From: Psychrobacter frigidicola
GTDB taxonomy: Bacteria; Pseudomonadota; Gammaproteobacteria; Pseudomonadales; Moraxellaceae
DNA length: 64,000 bases
Assembly (NCBI RefSeq): GCF_007997305.1
Contig: NZ_VORZ01000003.1
Coordinates: 248,001-312,000 of the forward strand
Direction: 5' to 3'
Shown: in pieces, positions 55,040-64,000 of the stretch
Layout of the letters: the number at the start of each line of letters is the position of its first letter
How positions within the stretch are numbered: the stretch's first letter is position 1
The notes under the pieces: generated by a model
Told to the model about the DNA's origin: nothing
Seen by the model: the letters and a program-made list of their open reading frames with translations, nothing else
The model's database searches: none
Position numbers and translations under genes: made by a program

Positions 55040-56008
55040 ATGGCATCTGCACCCGATATAACGATAAAACAGCCACCTCGTATTGCAGTTATCTTTCCTG
55101 GACAAGGCTCGCAAGCTGTTGGTATGACCACTGAACTGGCAGAGATTTATCCTGAGATTCACGCCACTTTTGCTGAAGCAAGCGCTGCACTTGGTGAAGA
55201 TTTGTGGGCTATTTGCCAAGATGAAGAGCGTTTAAACCAAACGCAGTATACACAACCAGCGTTATTAACGACTAGCATTGCCATTTGGCGTATTCTGCAA
55301 ACGAAGTTAGACAAAGCCCCACTTTATTTATCGGGTCACTCTTTAGGAGAGTACAGTGCCCTTTGTGCTGCTGGCGTTATCACTTTCTCTGATGCAATAC
55401 GCTTGGTTCACAAACGTGGTCAGTTGATGCAAGAGGCAGTGATTGGTATTGATACGGCTATGGCGGCAGTATTAGGGTTGGAGGATCACCGAGTTGAGAC
55501 CTTATGCGAACAAGCGACTGAGCACGTTGATGGCGCAGTCGTTAATGCAGCAAACTTCAATAGCCCAGGCCAAGTTGTAGTGTCAGGCAATGTGGCTGGT
55601 GTTACTGCAGTCATTGATAAAGTGCAAAATACTGGCAAAAAAGCCATTCCTTTGAAGGTCAGTGTCCCGTCACACTGTGCCTTGATGCAGCCGGCGAGCA
55701 GCGCGCTTGCTGAAGCGCTTGCAGCTATTAAATTTGATCAGGCTCATATTCCTGTCATTCAAAACCGTCATGCTCGCGTTGAAACCAGTGCATTAGGTAT
55801 TAAGAAAGCATTAACTGAACAGTTGAGTGAGCCTGTCTTATGGTCACAGACCATGGAGGAGCTGGCTGATAAGCAGATTAATCTTTTAATTGAATGCGGT
55901 AGCGGCAATGTGCTAACTAATTTAGCCAAACGCCAAGCCCATCCTATAGTGAGTTATCCTGTTGACAAGCCTACCCGACTAGACAAACTAATAGAGGTGT
56001 TATCATGA
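55040..56008 (+). CDS. fabD: Malonyl-CoA:ACP transacylase
   Basis: FabD moves malonyl groups from CoA to acyl carrier protein for fatty acid elongation. It is 322 residues long from ATG 55040 (MASAPDITIKQPPR; AAGGA upstream). It has the N-terminal VIFPGQGSQAVGM, the active-site Ser in LSGHSLGEYSAL, and the catalytic His in VSVPSHCALMQPA. A four-base overlap (ATGA) couples it to fabG. plsX and fabH, often between rpmF and fabD, are absent here. Confidence 0.97.
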   Translation: MASAPDITIKQPPRIAVIFPGQGSQAVGMTTELAEIYPEIHATFAEASAALGEDLWAICQDEERLNQTQYTQPALLTTSIAIWRILQTKLDKAPLYLSGHSLGEYSALCAAGVITFSDAIRLVHKRGQLMQEAVIGIDTAMAAVLGLEDHRVETLCEQATEHVDGAVVNAANFNSPGQVVVSGNVAGVTAVIDKVQNTGKKAIPLKVSVPSHCALMQPASSALAEALAAIKFDQAHIPVIQNRHARVETSALGIKKALTEQLSEPVLWSQTMEELADKQINLLIECGSGNVLTNLAKRQAHPIVSYPVDKPTRLDKLIEVLS

Positions 56009-56733
56009 GTAGAACGATTATTTTAGTGACTGGCGCAAGCCGAGGTATTGGTAAAGCAGTGGCCAAGCGTTTTGCAAAAGAAGGCCATTTTGTCATTGGC
56101 ACTGCAACTACTGAGAAAGGTGCAGCACTCATCAATAGTTATCTTCATGATTCAGGGGGTATTGGGAGAGTTTTAGATGTGCGTAACAATGCGCAGATTG
56201 ATAAACTGTTCGAAGAGATTGAAAGCGTGTACGGTGCGGTACAAGTACTCGTCAATAATGCAGGTATAACCCAAGACGGTTTACTGATGCGCATGAAAGA
56301 TGAAGATTGGGAAAATGTTATCGATACTAATTTGTCATCAATATATCGCATGAGTAAACGAGCAGTACGCGGAATGATGAAAGCCCGACGCGGTCGTATT
56401 ATCAATATAAGCTCTGTAGTTGCACAAATGGGTAACGCTGGACAGTCAAACTATGCCGCTACCAAAGCTGGCGTCGAAGGTTTTAGTCGTACGCTCGCTC
56501 GTGAAATTGGTTCTCGCCAAGTGACTATTAACTGTGTCGCCCCAGGACTTATTGAAACCGATATGACCGATGAGTTGGATGAGCGTCTACTCAATTCTAT
56601 GCTGGATGCGGTGCCTATTGGTCGTCTTGGGCAACCAGAAGATATCGCTGCCGCAGTGTCATTTTTAGCAAGTGATGAGGCAAGCTATATTACTGGTGCC
56701 GTCATACCAGTTAACGGTGGCATGTATATGTAA
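56005..56733 (+). CDS. fabG: 3-oxoacyl-ACP reductase
   Basis: FabG reduces 3-oxoacyl-ACP with NADPH. It is a 242-residue short-chain dehydrogenase. Its cofactor loop is VTGASRGIGKAVA, and NNAG lies in VLVNNAGITQDG. The catalytic Ser-Tyr-Lys are in INISSVVAQMGN and SNYAATKAG. It ends ITGAVIPVNGGMYM. It overlaps fabD by 4 bases and lies 303 bp before acpP. Confidence 0.97.
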   Translation: MSRTIILVTGASRGIGKAVAKRFAKEGHFVIGTATTEKGAALINSYLHDSGGIGRVLDVRNNAQIDKLFEEIESVYGAVQVLVNNAGITQDGLLMRMKDEDWENVIDTNLSSIYRMSKRAVRGMMKARRGRIINISSVVAQMGNAGQSNYAATKAGVEGFSRTLAREIGSRQVTINCVAPGLIETDMTDELDERLLNSMLDAVPIGRLGQPEDIAAAVSFLASDEASYITGAVIPVNGGMYM

Positions 56734-57036
56734 GATTAATATTAATCAGAAGAAAGTACTATTGAAATGAATACGGGCGTTACACTTGTATAATGAAATA
56801 CTGTGTGAACGAGTGTAAACTCTAATAAACAGTGTTATAATATCGGATACTTTTACGTCAAAGACTTGTATTATAAATAAGTTTTATGAAACATTGAGCG
56901 CAAGCTACAGTTTATTATGATAAGTTGGTGCTGCAAAGATGACATGACGTAGTATGATGAACATAACGCTATAAGTTAAAAAACATAACCGTTTGGTAGT
57001 TTTTAAAAATTAATGGATAAAAAAGGAGCAGTTTAT
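56734..57036. other. Gene-free region with probable acpP promoter
   Basis: 303 bp with no gene. A TATAAT at 56836-56841 is a possible -10, with a poor -35. acpP is usually expressed far more than fabDG, so a promoter is expected here. Confidence 0.45.
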
Positions 57037-57273
57037 ATGAGTAATGATACTGAGCAAAGAGTAAAATCTGCAGTAGCAGAACAATTAGGTATGAATATTG
57101 AAGACATCAATAATGAGGCTTCTTTTATGGAAGACTTAGGTGCTGATTCACTAGATCTAGTTGAGCTAGTTATGTCATTTGAAAGTGACTTTGGCATCAC
57201 GATTCCTGATGAAGATTCAGCTGAATTGACTACGGTTCAAAAAGCAGTTGATTATGTCCAAGCTCAATTGTAA
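57037..57273 (+). CDS. acpP: Acyl carrier protein
   Basis: A 78-residue ACP from ATG 57037 ([20 protein letters not shown]), with AAGGAG upstream. The phosphopantetheine Ser is in [15 protein letters not shown]. It carries growing acyl chains. It is strongly acidic, as the family is. Confidence 0.98.
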   Translation: MSNDTEQRVKSAVAEQLGMNIEDINNEASFMEDLGADSLDLVELVMSFESDFGITIPDEDSAELTTVQKAVDYVQAQL

Positions 57274-57300
57274 TCAGTAGTTGCTACAGTAGATAGTATT

Positions 57301-57334
57301 AGGCCGCTTGTCTCATAGTCAGGCGGTTTTTTAT
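57301..57334 (+). terminator. Terminator after acpP
   Basis: GGCCGCTTG and CAGGCGG form a short GC-rich stem, followed by TTTTTTATT. The rest of 57274-57629 has no gene and should contain the promoter of the next gene. Confidence 0.75.
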
Positions 57335-57629
57335 TGTGTTATTTTTTACATGTACCAGTTTTGTATATCCAACTTATCTGCATATCTCCTGTTATTAAGA
57401 CTATAAATACTTAGTTATTTTAAATTCAAGAATTTGAGATTGAGACTTCATTAACATAAACCACATGAAATCAACACTACTCAACATACGCTTACTATGC
57501 AAATTTTATGCTCTTGTTATAATTGTTTGCAGCGGTAAACGATACCTTCTACCTTCTACCTACTGCCAAGATGATTAACAGTTTAAGAAAAATGGCGTTA
57601 TAAATAATAATATCTAAAGGAGCATTTAT

Positions 57630-58139
57630 ATGGGCGTTTTTAGTTTTGCAAAAGATATCGGCGATAAAATCTTTAATCGTGACGATGATAAACATCAAGC
57701 TAAAGTTGAAACCAAAGCGGACGTAAATACACCAGTAAAAAGCACTGAACCATCTGCCCAATCAGTTGCTAATATTTTATTAACACGTATTCAACAACAG
57801 CATTTAAATATTAGCAATTTGAAAGTTAAATATAACGGTTCAACTGATACTGCCGAAATTAGTGGTTCAGCTAAGACTCAGGCTGATCGTGAGAAAGCGA
57901 TTATTGCTATTGGTAACGTACAACACGTCGCAAAAGTTATTGATAACATCAGTATTGAAGAAGATGCGCCAGAATCAACGATGTATACTGTGAAATCTGG
58001 TGACAGTTTGTCTAAGATTGCACAAACTGTATATGGTTCAACCAGTGACTATATGAAGATATTTGAGGCGAACAAGCCAATGCTATCTGATCCTAATAAA
58101 ATTTATCCTGGCCAAGTACTACGTATTCCAAAGCCATAG
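57630..58139 (+). CDS. BON and LysM domain protein (Kbp/YgaU-like)
   Basis: A 169-residue protein with the same plan as E. coli Kbp (YgaU), a potassium-binding cytoplasmic protein. The N-terminus MGVFSFAKDIGDKIF matches that family. A BON domain lies at about 45-110 (LKVKYNGSTDTAEISGSAKT to IAIGNVQHVAKVIDNI). A LysM domain lies at about 118-168 (YTVKSGDSLSKIAQTVYG to IYPGQVLRIPKP). No signal peptide is visible. AAAGGAG lies 9 nt upstream. The K+-binding role is inferred from homology. Confidence 0.88.
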   Translation: MGVFSFAKDIGDKIFNRDDDKHQAKVETKADVNTPVKSTEPSAQSVANILLTRIQQQHLNISNLKVKYNGSTDTAEISGSAKTQADREKAIIAIGNVQHVAKVIDNISIEEDAPESTMYTVKSGDSLSKIAQTVYGSTSDYMKIFEANKPMLSDPNKIYPGQVLRIPKP

Positions 58140-58194
58140 TTTCAGCATTTAGTTATATTTAATTGAAAGCTAGGTCTACATAATCATCATAATA

Positions 58195-58232
58195 AAAAAC
58201 GTCCTTTAATAATTAAAGGGCGTTTTTTATTA
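58195..58232. terminator. Bidirectional terminator before queG
   Basis: AAAAAACGTCCTTTAAT and ATTAAAGGGCGTTTTTTA pair with a mismatch, with A/T tails on both strands. It ends the BON/LysM gene and queG, which converge here. Confidence 0.75.
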
Positions 58233-58261
58233 TAGGCCTGATGTTTATATCATATTGACAG

Positions 58262-59458
58262 TTATTTATTAATACTACTCAACTTACTTTGTTGCTCATC
58301 TATTGCCCACTGAATGTGCTCATCGAGCATATCACTATGAACGCCTAATCTTGTGTGTAGCTGGGCAATAATATCAGTACTAACATCGGCGTTACCAAGT
58401 CCGATAGTGATGTTACGTAAAAAGCTAACATAGCCGGTACGCCTGAGAGGACTCCCTTGAGTGTTTTGCAAAAACTTTGCTTCTGTCCACTGCCATAACT
58501 TCAGTAAGCTGCTGTCATCAAAATTGTGCCTTGGTGCAAAATCATCTACCGAAGTTAGCTTAGCGTAGCGATTCCACGGGCAAATTAGCTGACAGTCATC
58601 ACACCCAAATACGCGGTTGCCGATAGCACGGCGATACTTATGATCTATAGTACCTTTATGTTCAATCGTTAAATAAGAGATGCAAGCCGCTGCGTTGAGC
58701 TCATGAGGCGCGACAATTGCTTGTGTTGGACAGATATCGATACAAGCGTTACAACTGCCACAATGTGCCTCGACAGGTTTATCGTCAGGAAGCTCTAAGC
58801 TAATAAACAGCTCGCCCAATACAAAGAACGATCCAGCTTGTTTATTAAGCAGTAAGGTATGCTTTCCTGTCCAGCCAAGCCCAGCGGCATCCGCTATCGG
58901 GCGCTCAAAGATAGGGGCAGAATCACTAAATGGCCGAAAAACGAAATCTGTTTTATTGCCGATATCTAAATGTTGCCACTCAGGTAAGGCGGCTTCAATT
59001 TGAAGGGCTAATTGCTTGAGACGGCTACGCATGGTTTTATGATAATCACGACCACGTGCGTAACGCGCGATAATGCCATTATTAGGACGACTATTATCTG
59101 CTACCGTTCGCGGCTGCGGTGCTTCGGTCAGGTAATCCATGCGTACACTAATGATGGTTCTTGCACCTGCTACTAGCTGCTCTGGATGTGCCCGCAGGTG
59201 ATGATTGTTGTGCATGAACTGTAATTGTCCCTCGTACCCTTTGTCCAGCCATTTTTGCAGTTGCTTCATCTGCTGTGTAAATAAAGGATGGTGTACGGAT
59301 AAGAAGCCGCAATCAGCAAATCCTAATGCTTGCGCTTGAGTTTTAATCCAGTATTTAACATCCTCTGGCGTTGTAAACATGGCTGTATTGACCACGGCAA
59401 TATTATTGGTTGCAGGAAGATTTATCGAGGAATTTCTTGCTGTAGGTTTTATAGTCAT
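58262..59458 (-). CDS. queG: Epoxyqueuosine reductase
   Basis: QueG uses cobalamin and two 4Fe-4S clusters to reduce epoxyqueuosine in tRNA to queuosine. It is 398 residues long. The N-terminal part has ALGFADCGFLSV; the cobalamin-binding domain has GIIARYARGRDYHKTMR and PIADAAGLGWTGKHTLLL. The two cluster motifs are CGSCNACIDICPTQAI and CDDCQLICPWN. The C-terminal HEAT-like part has LRNITIGLGNADV. It is divergent from nnr, a frequent neighbour (yjeS-yjeF in E. coli). Confidence 0.95.
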   Translation of the reverse strand: MTIKPTARNSSINLPATNNIAVVNTAMFTTPEDVKYWIKTQAQALGFADCGFLSVHHPLFTQQMKQLQKWLDKGYEGQLQFMHNNHHLRAHPEQLVAGARTIISVRMDYLTEAPQPRTVADNSRPNNGIIARYARGRDYHKTMRSRLKQLALQIEAALPEWQHLDIGNKTDFVFRPFSDSAPIFERPIADAAGLGWTGKHTLLLNKQAGSFFVLGELFISLELPDDKPVEAHCGSCNACIDICPTQAIVAPHELNAAACISYLTIEHKGTIDHKYRRAIGNRVFGCDDCQLICPWNRYAKLTSVDDFAPRHNFDDSSLLKLWQWTEAKFLQNTQGSPLRRTGYVSFLRNITIGLGNADVSTDIIAQLHTRLGVHSDMLDEHIQWAIDEQQSKLSSINK

Positions 59459-59670
59459 AAGTAATCATAAATAATAGCGCGTAAGAGACTATGATAAGCT
59501 AGATAACCCAGCACGCAAGTATAAAGAATAAATTAATAGTGATGTGGCAGCAAATCGACAGCGACTTGGTTTTGATAGGTATTATTGATATCAATACATA
59601 GTAATAAGAAAAATTTTGCTACGCTTATAATAATAAAGCCAGCATATAGCAAAAATAATAGAGGTTCATT

Positions 59671-61467
59671 ATGCAAACGCTAAGACAAAATTACTCTCCT
59701 TTGACACAAGCAAGCATGCCAATCGCTTTATACAGCAGTCAGCAAGTTTATGCTATGGAGCAAGCTTGGTTCGCGTATGGGTATGATAGCTTTGCATTGA
59801 TGCAGCAAGCTGCGTGGCAAATGACACAGCACATTATTCAGCTTGATAATCAAAAATATCACGCTAGATCAAACGCTTTAGTAGACTTTTCAACTGGTTC
59901 TTCAGTGAACCATAATAAAATTTATGGTCACCATTGTAGACAGCCACTAGCAAGTATTTGGGTCGGTCACGGTAATAATGGTGGTGACGGCTGGTTGATA
60001 GCGCACTACCTACAGCAAGCGGGCTGGCAGGTAAAAGTCATGACTGTTGGCCTTGATATAGATTCTGATACAGCAAATGATGGATCATCTCATACGTTAT
60101 CTGATGCAATTAAAGCTCAGCACTTAGCAGTGGCGGCTGGCTGTTCCTATCAGTGTTTTGAACACAGTGGCTCTATTCATAGTGGGCAATACTCTGATAT
60201 ATCACGAGCGTCATTACCCGTGGCAGGTGTTTATGTTGATGCGATATTTGGCATTGGTCTTGATCGTGCCCCTACAGGGATTTATAAACAGGCTATTGAT
60301 ACCTTTAATAAGTGTGCCAAAGCTAATGCCGCATTAGTTGTTGCTGTTGATGTTCCAAGTGGATTGGTGGCCTCTACTGGTCAAGTTTTCGACTGTCTAG
60401 CGATTCAAGCAGATGTAACTTTATGTCTAATTGCGCGCAAGTTTGGTCTGCATACCAAAGATGGTATGGATTATACTGGAGATGTGCTTGATATTCCGTT
60501 GATACCTCATACCGTAACAGAGTCGGCTGCGACCCTATTAAAGAGTGCGCATGGTTTGTTTGCACGTCAGAAAAATAGCTATAAAGGTAGCTATGGACAT
60601 GTATTGATCATTGGTGGCAACCGAGTCGATGGTTCACAAGGAATGGGTGGAGCAGCGATACTATCTGCTTCCAGCGCTATGGCAACAGGGGCGGGTAAAA
60701 TTACAGTAGCTTGTCATCAGGCTTTTCACGGAGCATTATTGACGTCGTTACCGGATGCGATGACGATAGATTTACATGATCAAGATAGCGTAAAAAATCT
60801 GATTAAAGAGGCCAGCGTCATTGCTATTGGTATGGGATTGGGACGCGATGACACTGCAAAATCGCTATTTGTCTGCTATGTTCAAGTGGCTATGACACAT
60901 GGTAAATTTATAGTGATAGATGCCGATGGTCTCTATCATTTGGCCTCATTGCAAGCAGATAAGCATGAGTTAGTTACTCAACTGCAAGAATACAGCCGAG
61001 AGCATCAAGTTTGCTTAACACCGCATAGTGGTGAAGCTGCTAAATTGCTTGAGCAAGACATAAAGACAGTAGAGAGTGATAGATTGGCTGCTATAAAACA
61101 GTGTACAACGACTTATGGTGGTGATTGGGTGCTTAAAGGCGCAGGGTCCTTAGTACTAGAGCAAATATTAAAACAAAAGCAGGTATACGTCTGCGGCGTT
61201 GGTAATGCTGGCATGGCAACGGCTGGCATGGGGGATGTACTATCAGGAGTTATCGCCGGATTATTAGCCCAACAGGATTTAGAAGAAGAACAGCGCAGTT
61301 TACACCAAGCAGTACTTATTCACGGTCAGGCAGGGGATGTCTTAGTCAATAAGGAGTCAGTTGCTGCCAACAGAAACCATCAGCTACTTATTGGACAGCG
61401 TGGCTTACAAGCACAAGATATGCCTGCAGCCATTCGCCATGTCATGCAATTAATTACACTAGAATAG
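59671..61467 (+). CDS. nnr: Bifunctional NAD(P)H-hydrate epimerase / dehydratase
   Basis: A 598-residue repair enzyme for hydrated NADH and NADPH. The N-terminal YjeF_N epimerase domain (about 1-285) has VGHGNNGGDGWLIAHYL and VAVDVPSGL. The C-terminal dehydratase domain (about 300-595) has GSYGHVLIIGGN, IAIGMGLG, LTPHSGEAAKLL, LKGAGSLV and NAGMATAGMGDVLSGVIAGL. A stretch near residues 60-90 and another near 125-170 look like insertions relative to E. coli YjeF (about 515). Divergent from queG across 212 bp. Confidence 0.95.
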   Translation: MQTLRQNYSPLTQASMPIALYSSQQVYAMEQAWFAYGYDSFALMQQAAWQMTQHIIQLDNQKYHARSNALVDFSTGSSVNHNKIYGHHCRQPLASIWVGHGNNGGDGWLIAHYLQQAGWQVKVMTVGLDIDSDTANDGSSHTLSDAIKAQHLAVAAGCSYQCFEHSGSIHSGQYSDISRASLPVAGVYVDAIFGIGLDRAPTGIYKQAIDTFNKCAKANAALVVAVDVPSGLVASTGQVFDCLAIQADVTLCLIARKFGLHTKDGMDYTGDVLDIPLIPHTVTESAATLLKSAHGLFARQKNSYKGSYGHVLIIGGNRVDGSQGMGGAAILSASSAMATGAGKITVACHQAFHGALLTSLPDAMTIDLHDQDSVKNLIKEASVIAIGMGLGRDDTAKSLFVCYVQVAMTHGKFIVIDADGLYHLASLQADKHELVTQLQEYSREHQVCLTPHSGEAAKLLEQDIKTVESDRLAAIKQCTTTYGGDWVLKGAGSLVLEQILKQKQVYVCGVGNAGMATAGMGDVLSGVIAGLLAQQDLEEEQRSLHQAVLIHGQAGDVLVNKESVAANRNHQLLIGQRGLQAQDMPAAIRHVMQLITLE

Positions 61468-61475
61468 CTTTTAAA

Positions 61476-61988
61476 TTAGCTACAGTATTGGCTAATGGCT
61501 TGTTGGACGCGCTCACGTTTTACCTCAATTTCACGGCTATCCAGATACTGACGTTTACCACTGGTATCCATCTCATAGATACGTCCGCCAACATTGAGGT
61601 TGGTTAAGTTATTACGTAGAGACTGACAGCGTTGCGCATTCGCGTTGGCTTCTTGATCTTTGATACGAGCTTCTAATTGCGCAACGCGTTGCTCTTCAGG
61701 ATTTTGCGCATTATTATTTTGGTTAGCATCTGTTTTACCGGCTAATTGTCCGGCATCAGCTTGACGACCATCGCTACGAAATTCGATGACCTCCACATTT
61801 TTACTGTTTTGCGGTGGATGCTGGCTGTATTTGACCTCACCATGCGTGCCGATAGATTTATAAACCTGAATAGCGTAGCTAACATTCGTTGTTAGCGTTA
61901 GTATGCAGGTCGCACTGAGCATGATCAGCAGCTTAGTGATGGTATTTGTTATAATTGAATGAGCGATGATGGCAATCCTCTTAACCAT
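61476..61988 (-). CDS. DUF4124 domain secreted protein
   Basis: A 170-residue protein. A signal peptide or anchor at residues about 15-39 (TITKLLIMLSATCILTLTTN, cleaved near SYA) is followed by a DUF4124 domain: IQVYKSIGTHGEVKYSQHPP, then a coiled-coil linker (EEQRVAQLEARIKDQEANAN) and a C-terminal part with two Cys (QRCQSLRNNL and QYCS). The family is periplasmic with unknown function. It converges with nnr, 8 bp apart. Confidence 0.8.
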   Translation of the reverse strand: MVKRIAIIAHSIITNTITKLLIMLSATCILTLTTNVSYAIQVYKSIGTHGEVKYSQHPPQNSKNVEVIEFRSDGRQADAGQLAGKTDANQNNNAQNPEEQRVAQLEARIKDQEANANAQRCQSLRNNLTNLNVGGRIYEMDTSGKRQYLDSREIEVKRERVQQAISQYCS

Positions 61989-62722
61989 AAAAGTGAGTGT
62001 TGATACTGCAGTGTGAATATTTTATAAACTCGACATGTAACTTAATAATATTACAGAACAGATGTCGGTACGGCTGGTGTTATTTTAACAAAAAATAATT
62101 ATGAATGTATATTATTTAATAACCATTAGTTAGGGATAGGCTTTATAACTTTTTCTTGACAAGAGCGCCTAAACCACCGACTATATTGATAGTTGATTGG
62201 TCAGTGAGCGGCTTTTATGATATTGCCGTATCACTCGAAGGTAAAACCTATCTTGCTTCTTATCAGTAGCTGAGTTTGGTTTACTTTCTTTGTAACAATA
62301 GCGCAGTAAGGATAGCGATCACAACGATAACTGTCATTTTCTGTGTTGGTTGTTTCCGGACTTATCGGTCTACAACGACTAAGATAAACTTATTATTTTG
62401 ATACATCAAATTGCTACGTTAAGTACAGTACAGTTGCTGAATACAATAGACATGCGCCTCTAATACTAGTTCGCTATGAACAGTTGTATAATTGATAGCG
62501 CTCCTCTTTATTTGATGACTGAACGTAATTGCATTTTTGGTACTTATATTAATAATAAGCCTCTTTTATAAGCGAACCTGCATTTAGTCATTGTCTATCG
62601 ATAACCTCCTATCACAAAACCAGTCCCAAAAAATTCTGTGTTCAAATCTCATGCTGTCTTATAAAACAGCGGAATTTTGACATAGTGGGCATACATTCTT
62701 TATATGGATAAAGGTGACGATA
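61989..62722. other. Long gene-free region upstream of the acetolactate synthase gene
   Basis: 734 bp in which I see no convincing gene. Frames around 62180-62360 are full of stops. A small hairpin GCTGT/ACAGC lies at 62653-62670. I looked for a leader peptide rich in Ile, Leu or Val, as in enterobacterial ilv attenuators, and found none. TTGACA at 62156 has no correctly spaced -10. Confidence 0.5.
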
Positions 62723-64000
62723 GTGAAGCAAGATATGCAAGACACGCAGAATACGCAAAGTCCGAACATGACTGGACTGAACCAATCGGCTAATGCTGCC
62801 GAGCACTTTAGTGAAAAACAACAACTGCTGGCTGAACACAGTACGCAGCCGGTGATGATGACAGGCGCTGAGATGTTAGTGCAAGCGCTTACCGATGAAG
62901 GCGTCAAATATATATTTGGCTATCCAGGTGGCGCAGTTTTACATATTTATGATGCCCTATTCCAACAAGAAAATATCGAGCATATTTTAGTACGCCACGA
63001 GCAAGCTGCTGGTCATATGGCAGATGCTTACTCGCGTGTGACGGGTAATACCGGTGTGGTCCTGGCAACGTCTGGTCCTGGCGCTACTAATACAGTTACT
63101 GCTATCGCTACTGCCTTTATGGATTCAGTACCGATGGTGGTCATCGCAGGACAGGTACCAAGCAGTCTCATTGGCGAAGATGCTTTCCAAGAGACTGACA
63201 TGATTGGAGTGTCACGTCCCATTGTTAAACACAGTTTTCAAATACGTCATGCCAGCGAAATTCCGATGATTGTTAAAAAAGCTTTTTATATCGCTCAGTC
63301 TGGACGTCCGGGTCCTGTTGTCATCGATATCCCTAAAGATATGACTGCGCCCAATGAGAAGTTTGCCTATGAATATCCAGAAGAGGTATTCGTACGTTCT
63401 TATCAGCCTTCAATGAAAGGGCATAGCGGTCAAATCAAAAAAGCAGTCGAGACGTTACTAGCAGCGAAGCGCCCAGTGGTTTATGCCGGTGGTGGCGTTA
63501 TTTGGAGTAAAGCTGATAAGGAGCTCACCGAGCTTGCACACCGCTTGAACTTGCCTGTTACTAATACGTTAATGGGGCTTGGTACATTCCCTGGTTCTGA
63601 CCGTCAGTTTTTGGGTATGCTGGGCATGCATGGTACCTATGAGGCCAATATGAGCATGCATCATGCGGACGTTATTTTGGCAGTTGGCGCCCGTTTTGAT
63701 GACCGTGTGACCAATAATGTCAAAAAGTTCTGTCCTAATGCGACTATTATCCATATTGATATTGATCCTACCTCTATCTCAAAAACTATATTTGCTCACA
63801 TTCCTATCGTTGGCGATGTAAAGTCGGTATTAACCGATATGTTAGAAATTATCGGTGAGGATAAAGAATTAAATCAGCCGGCGCTATTAGATTGGTGGTC
63901 ACAGATTAATGAATGGCGTAAGCGTCATGGTCTGCGTTATGACACGAGCACTGAGCATGGTATTAAGCCGCAAGCCGCAGTACAAGCCTTAGATCGAGTG
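62723..64000 (+). CDS. ilvB: Acetolactate synthase large subunit (3' end outside the window)
   Basis: The large subunit of acetohydroxyacid synthase, thiamine-diphosphate and FAD dependent, is the first common enzyme of branched-chain amino acid synthesis. The visible part has [16 protein letters not shown], the catalytic Glu in [23 protein letters not shown] and [16 protein letters not shown]-region residues are in [14 protein letters not shown] and [13 protein letters not shown] start at GTG 62723 (AAGGTG 6 nt upstream); an ATG at 62735 in frame is the alternative. The N-terminus is about 40 residues longer than in E. coli IlvI. The gene runs off the window. The symbol could equally be ilvI. 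Confidence 0.93.
   Translation, partial: MKQDMQDTQNTQSPNMTGLNQSANAAEHFSEKQQLLAEHSTQPVMMTGAEMLVQALTDEGVKYIFGYPGGAVLHIYDALFQQENIEHILVRHEQAAGHMADAYSRVTGNTGVVLATSGPGATNTVTAIATAFMDSVPMVVIAGQVPSSLIGEDAFQETDMIGVSRPIVKHSFQIRHASEIPMIVKKAFYIAQSGRPGPVVIDIPKDMTAPNEKFAYEYPEEVFVRSYQPSMKGHSGQIKKAVETLLAAKRPVVYAGGGVIWSKADKELTELAHRLNLPVTNTLMGLGTFPGSDRQFLGMLGMHGTYEANMSMHHADVILAVGARFDDRVTNNVKKFCPNATIIHIDIDPTSISKTIFAHIPIVGDVKSVLTDMLEIIGEDKELNQPALLDWWSQINEWRKRHGLRYDTSTEHGIKPQAAVQALDRV

Noticed and set aside
62461..62580. Leader peptide for ilv attenuation
   Set aside because: The only short frame (about 31 codons from near 62477) is not enriched in Ile, Leu or Val and is not followed by a strong terminator.
1..64000. 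CRISPR array
   Set aside because: No regularly spaced direct repeats with unique spacers were seen; the repeats found are att, arm, heptamer and GATTCC types.

Overview
The window is a bacterial chromosome segment whose proteins look most like Psychrobacter or a close relative (Moraxellaceae, Gammaproteobacteria). Supporting signs are moderate to low GC, a complete S10-spc-alpha ribosomal supercluster in gammaproteobacterial order, GatCAB amidotransferase beside mreBCD, an EpmC-type EF-P hydroxylase and a YciO-type protein. The species call is inference from sequence impression, not a database match.

Layout. 1-6.9 kb: core genes trpA (5' end cut off), accD, folC, a LysM/SPOR cell-wall protein, a DUF2726 protein and a DUF1853 protein. 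6.9-8.3 kb: two accessory minus-strand genes, probably the remnant of an older mobile element. 8.277-27.565 kb: a 19.3 kb integrative element inserted at the 3' end of tRNA-Pro(GGG). Its boundaries are a 19-bp direct repeat (the tRNA 3' end), and a perfect 30-bp direct repeat lies just inside each end. 27.5-31.2 kb: tRNA-Pro and gatCAB. 31.8-37 kb: mreBCD, maf and rng. 37.4-51.6 kb: ribosomal proteins, secY and rpoA. 51.7-64 kb: yciO, epmC, yceD-rpmF, fabD-fabG-acpP, a BON/LysM protein, queG, nnr, a DUF4124 protein and the start of the acetolactate synthase large subunit gene.

The element has two halves. The right half is a mobility and replication module on the minus strand: tyrosine integrase, a 252-aa unknown, an AlpA-like regulator, a small winged-helix-like protein, a one-pass membrane protein and a DUF3987 ATPase. 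Downstream lies an array of TGCTTAA/TTAAGCA heptamers that could be a replication origin. The left half is a defence module on the plus strand: type I restriction-modification genes hsdM, hsdS and hsdR, with cargo between hsdS and hsdR. The cargo includes an Abi_2/AbiF-like HEPN protein. Directly downstream and convergent to it is a compact transcription unit with a consensus sigma-70 promoter (TTGACA, 17 bp, TATAAT), about 60 nt of foldable sequence and an intrinsic terminator. It is a strong candidate for a small RNA partner (antitoxin) of the AbiF protein.

The hsdS-hsdR interval also holds a broken 5' copy of hsdR and a 73-bp 3' copy of hsdS, both diverged from the intact genes. The locus therefore looks like a hybrid of two restriction-modification alleles with different cargo. 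Elsewhere, the ribosomal cluster has clear promoters ahead of rpsJ and rplN and an unexpected terminator-like hairpin between rpsH and rplF.
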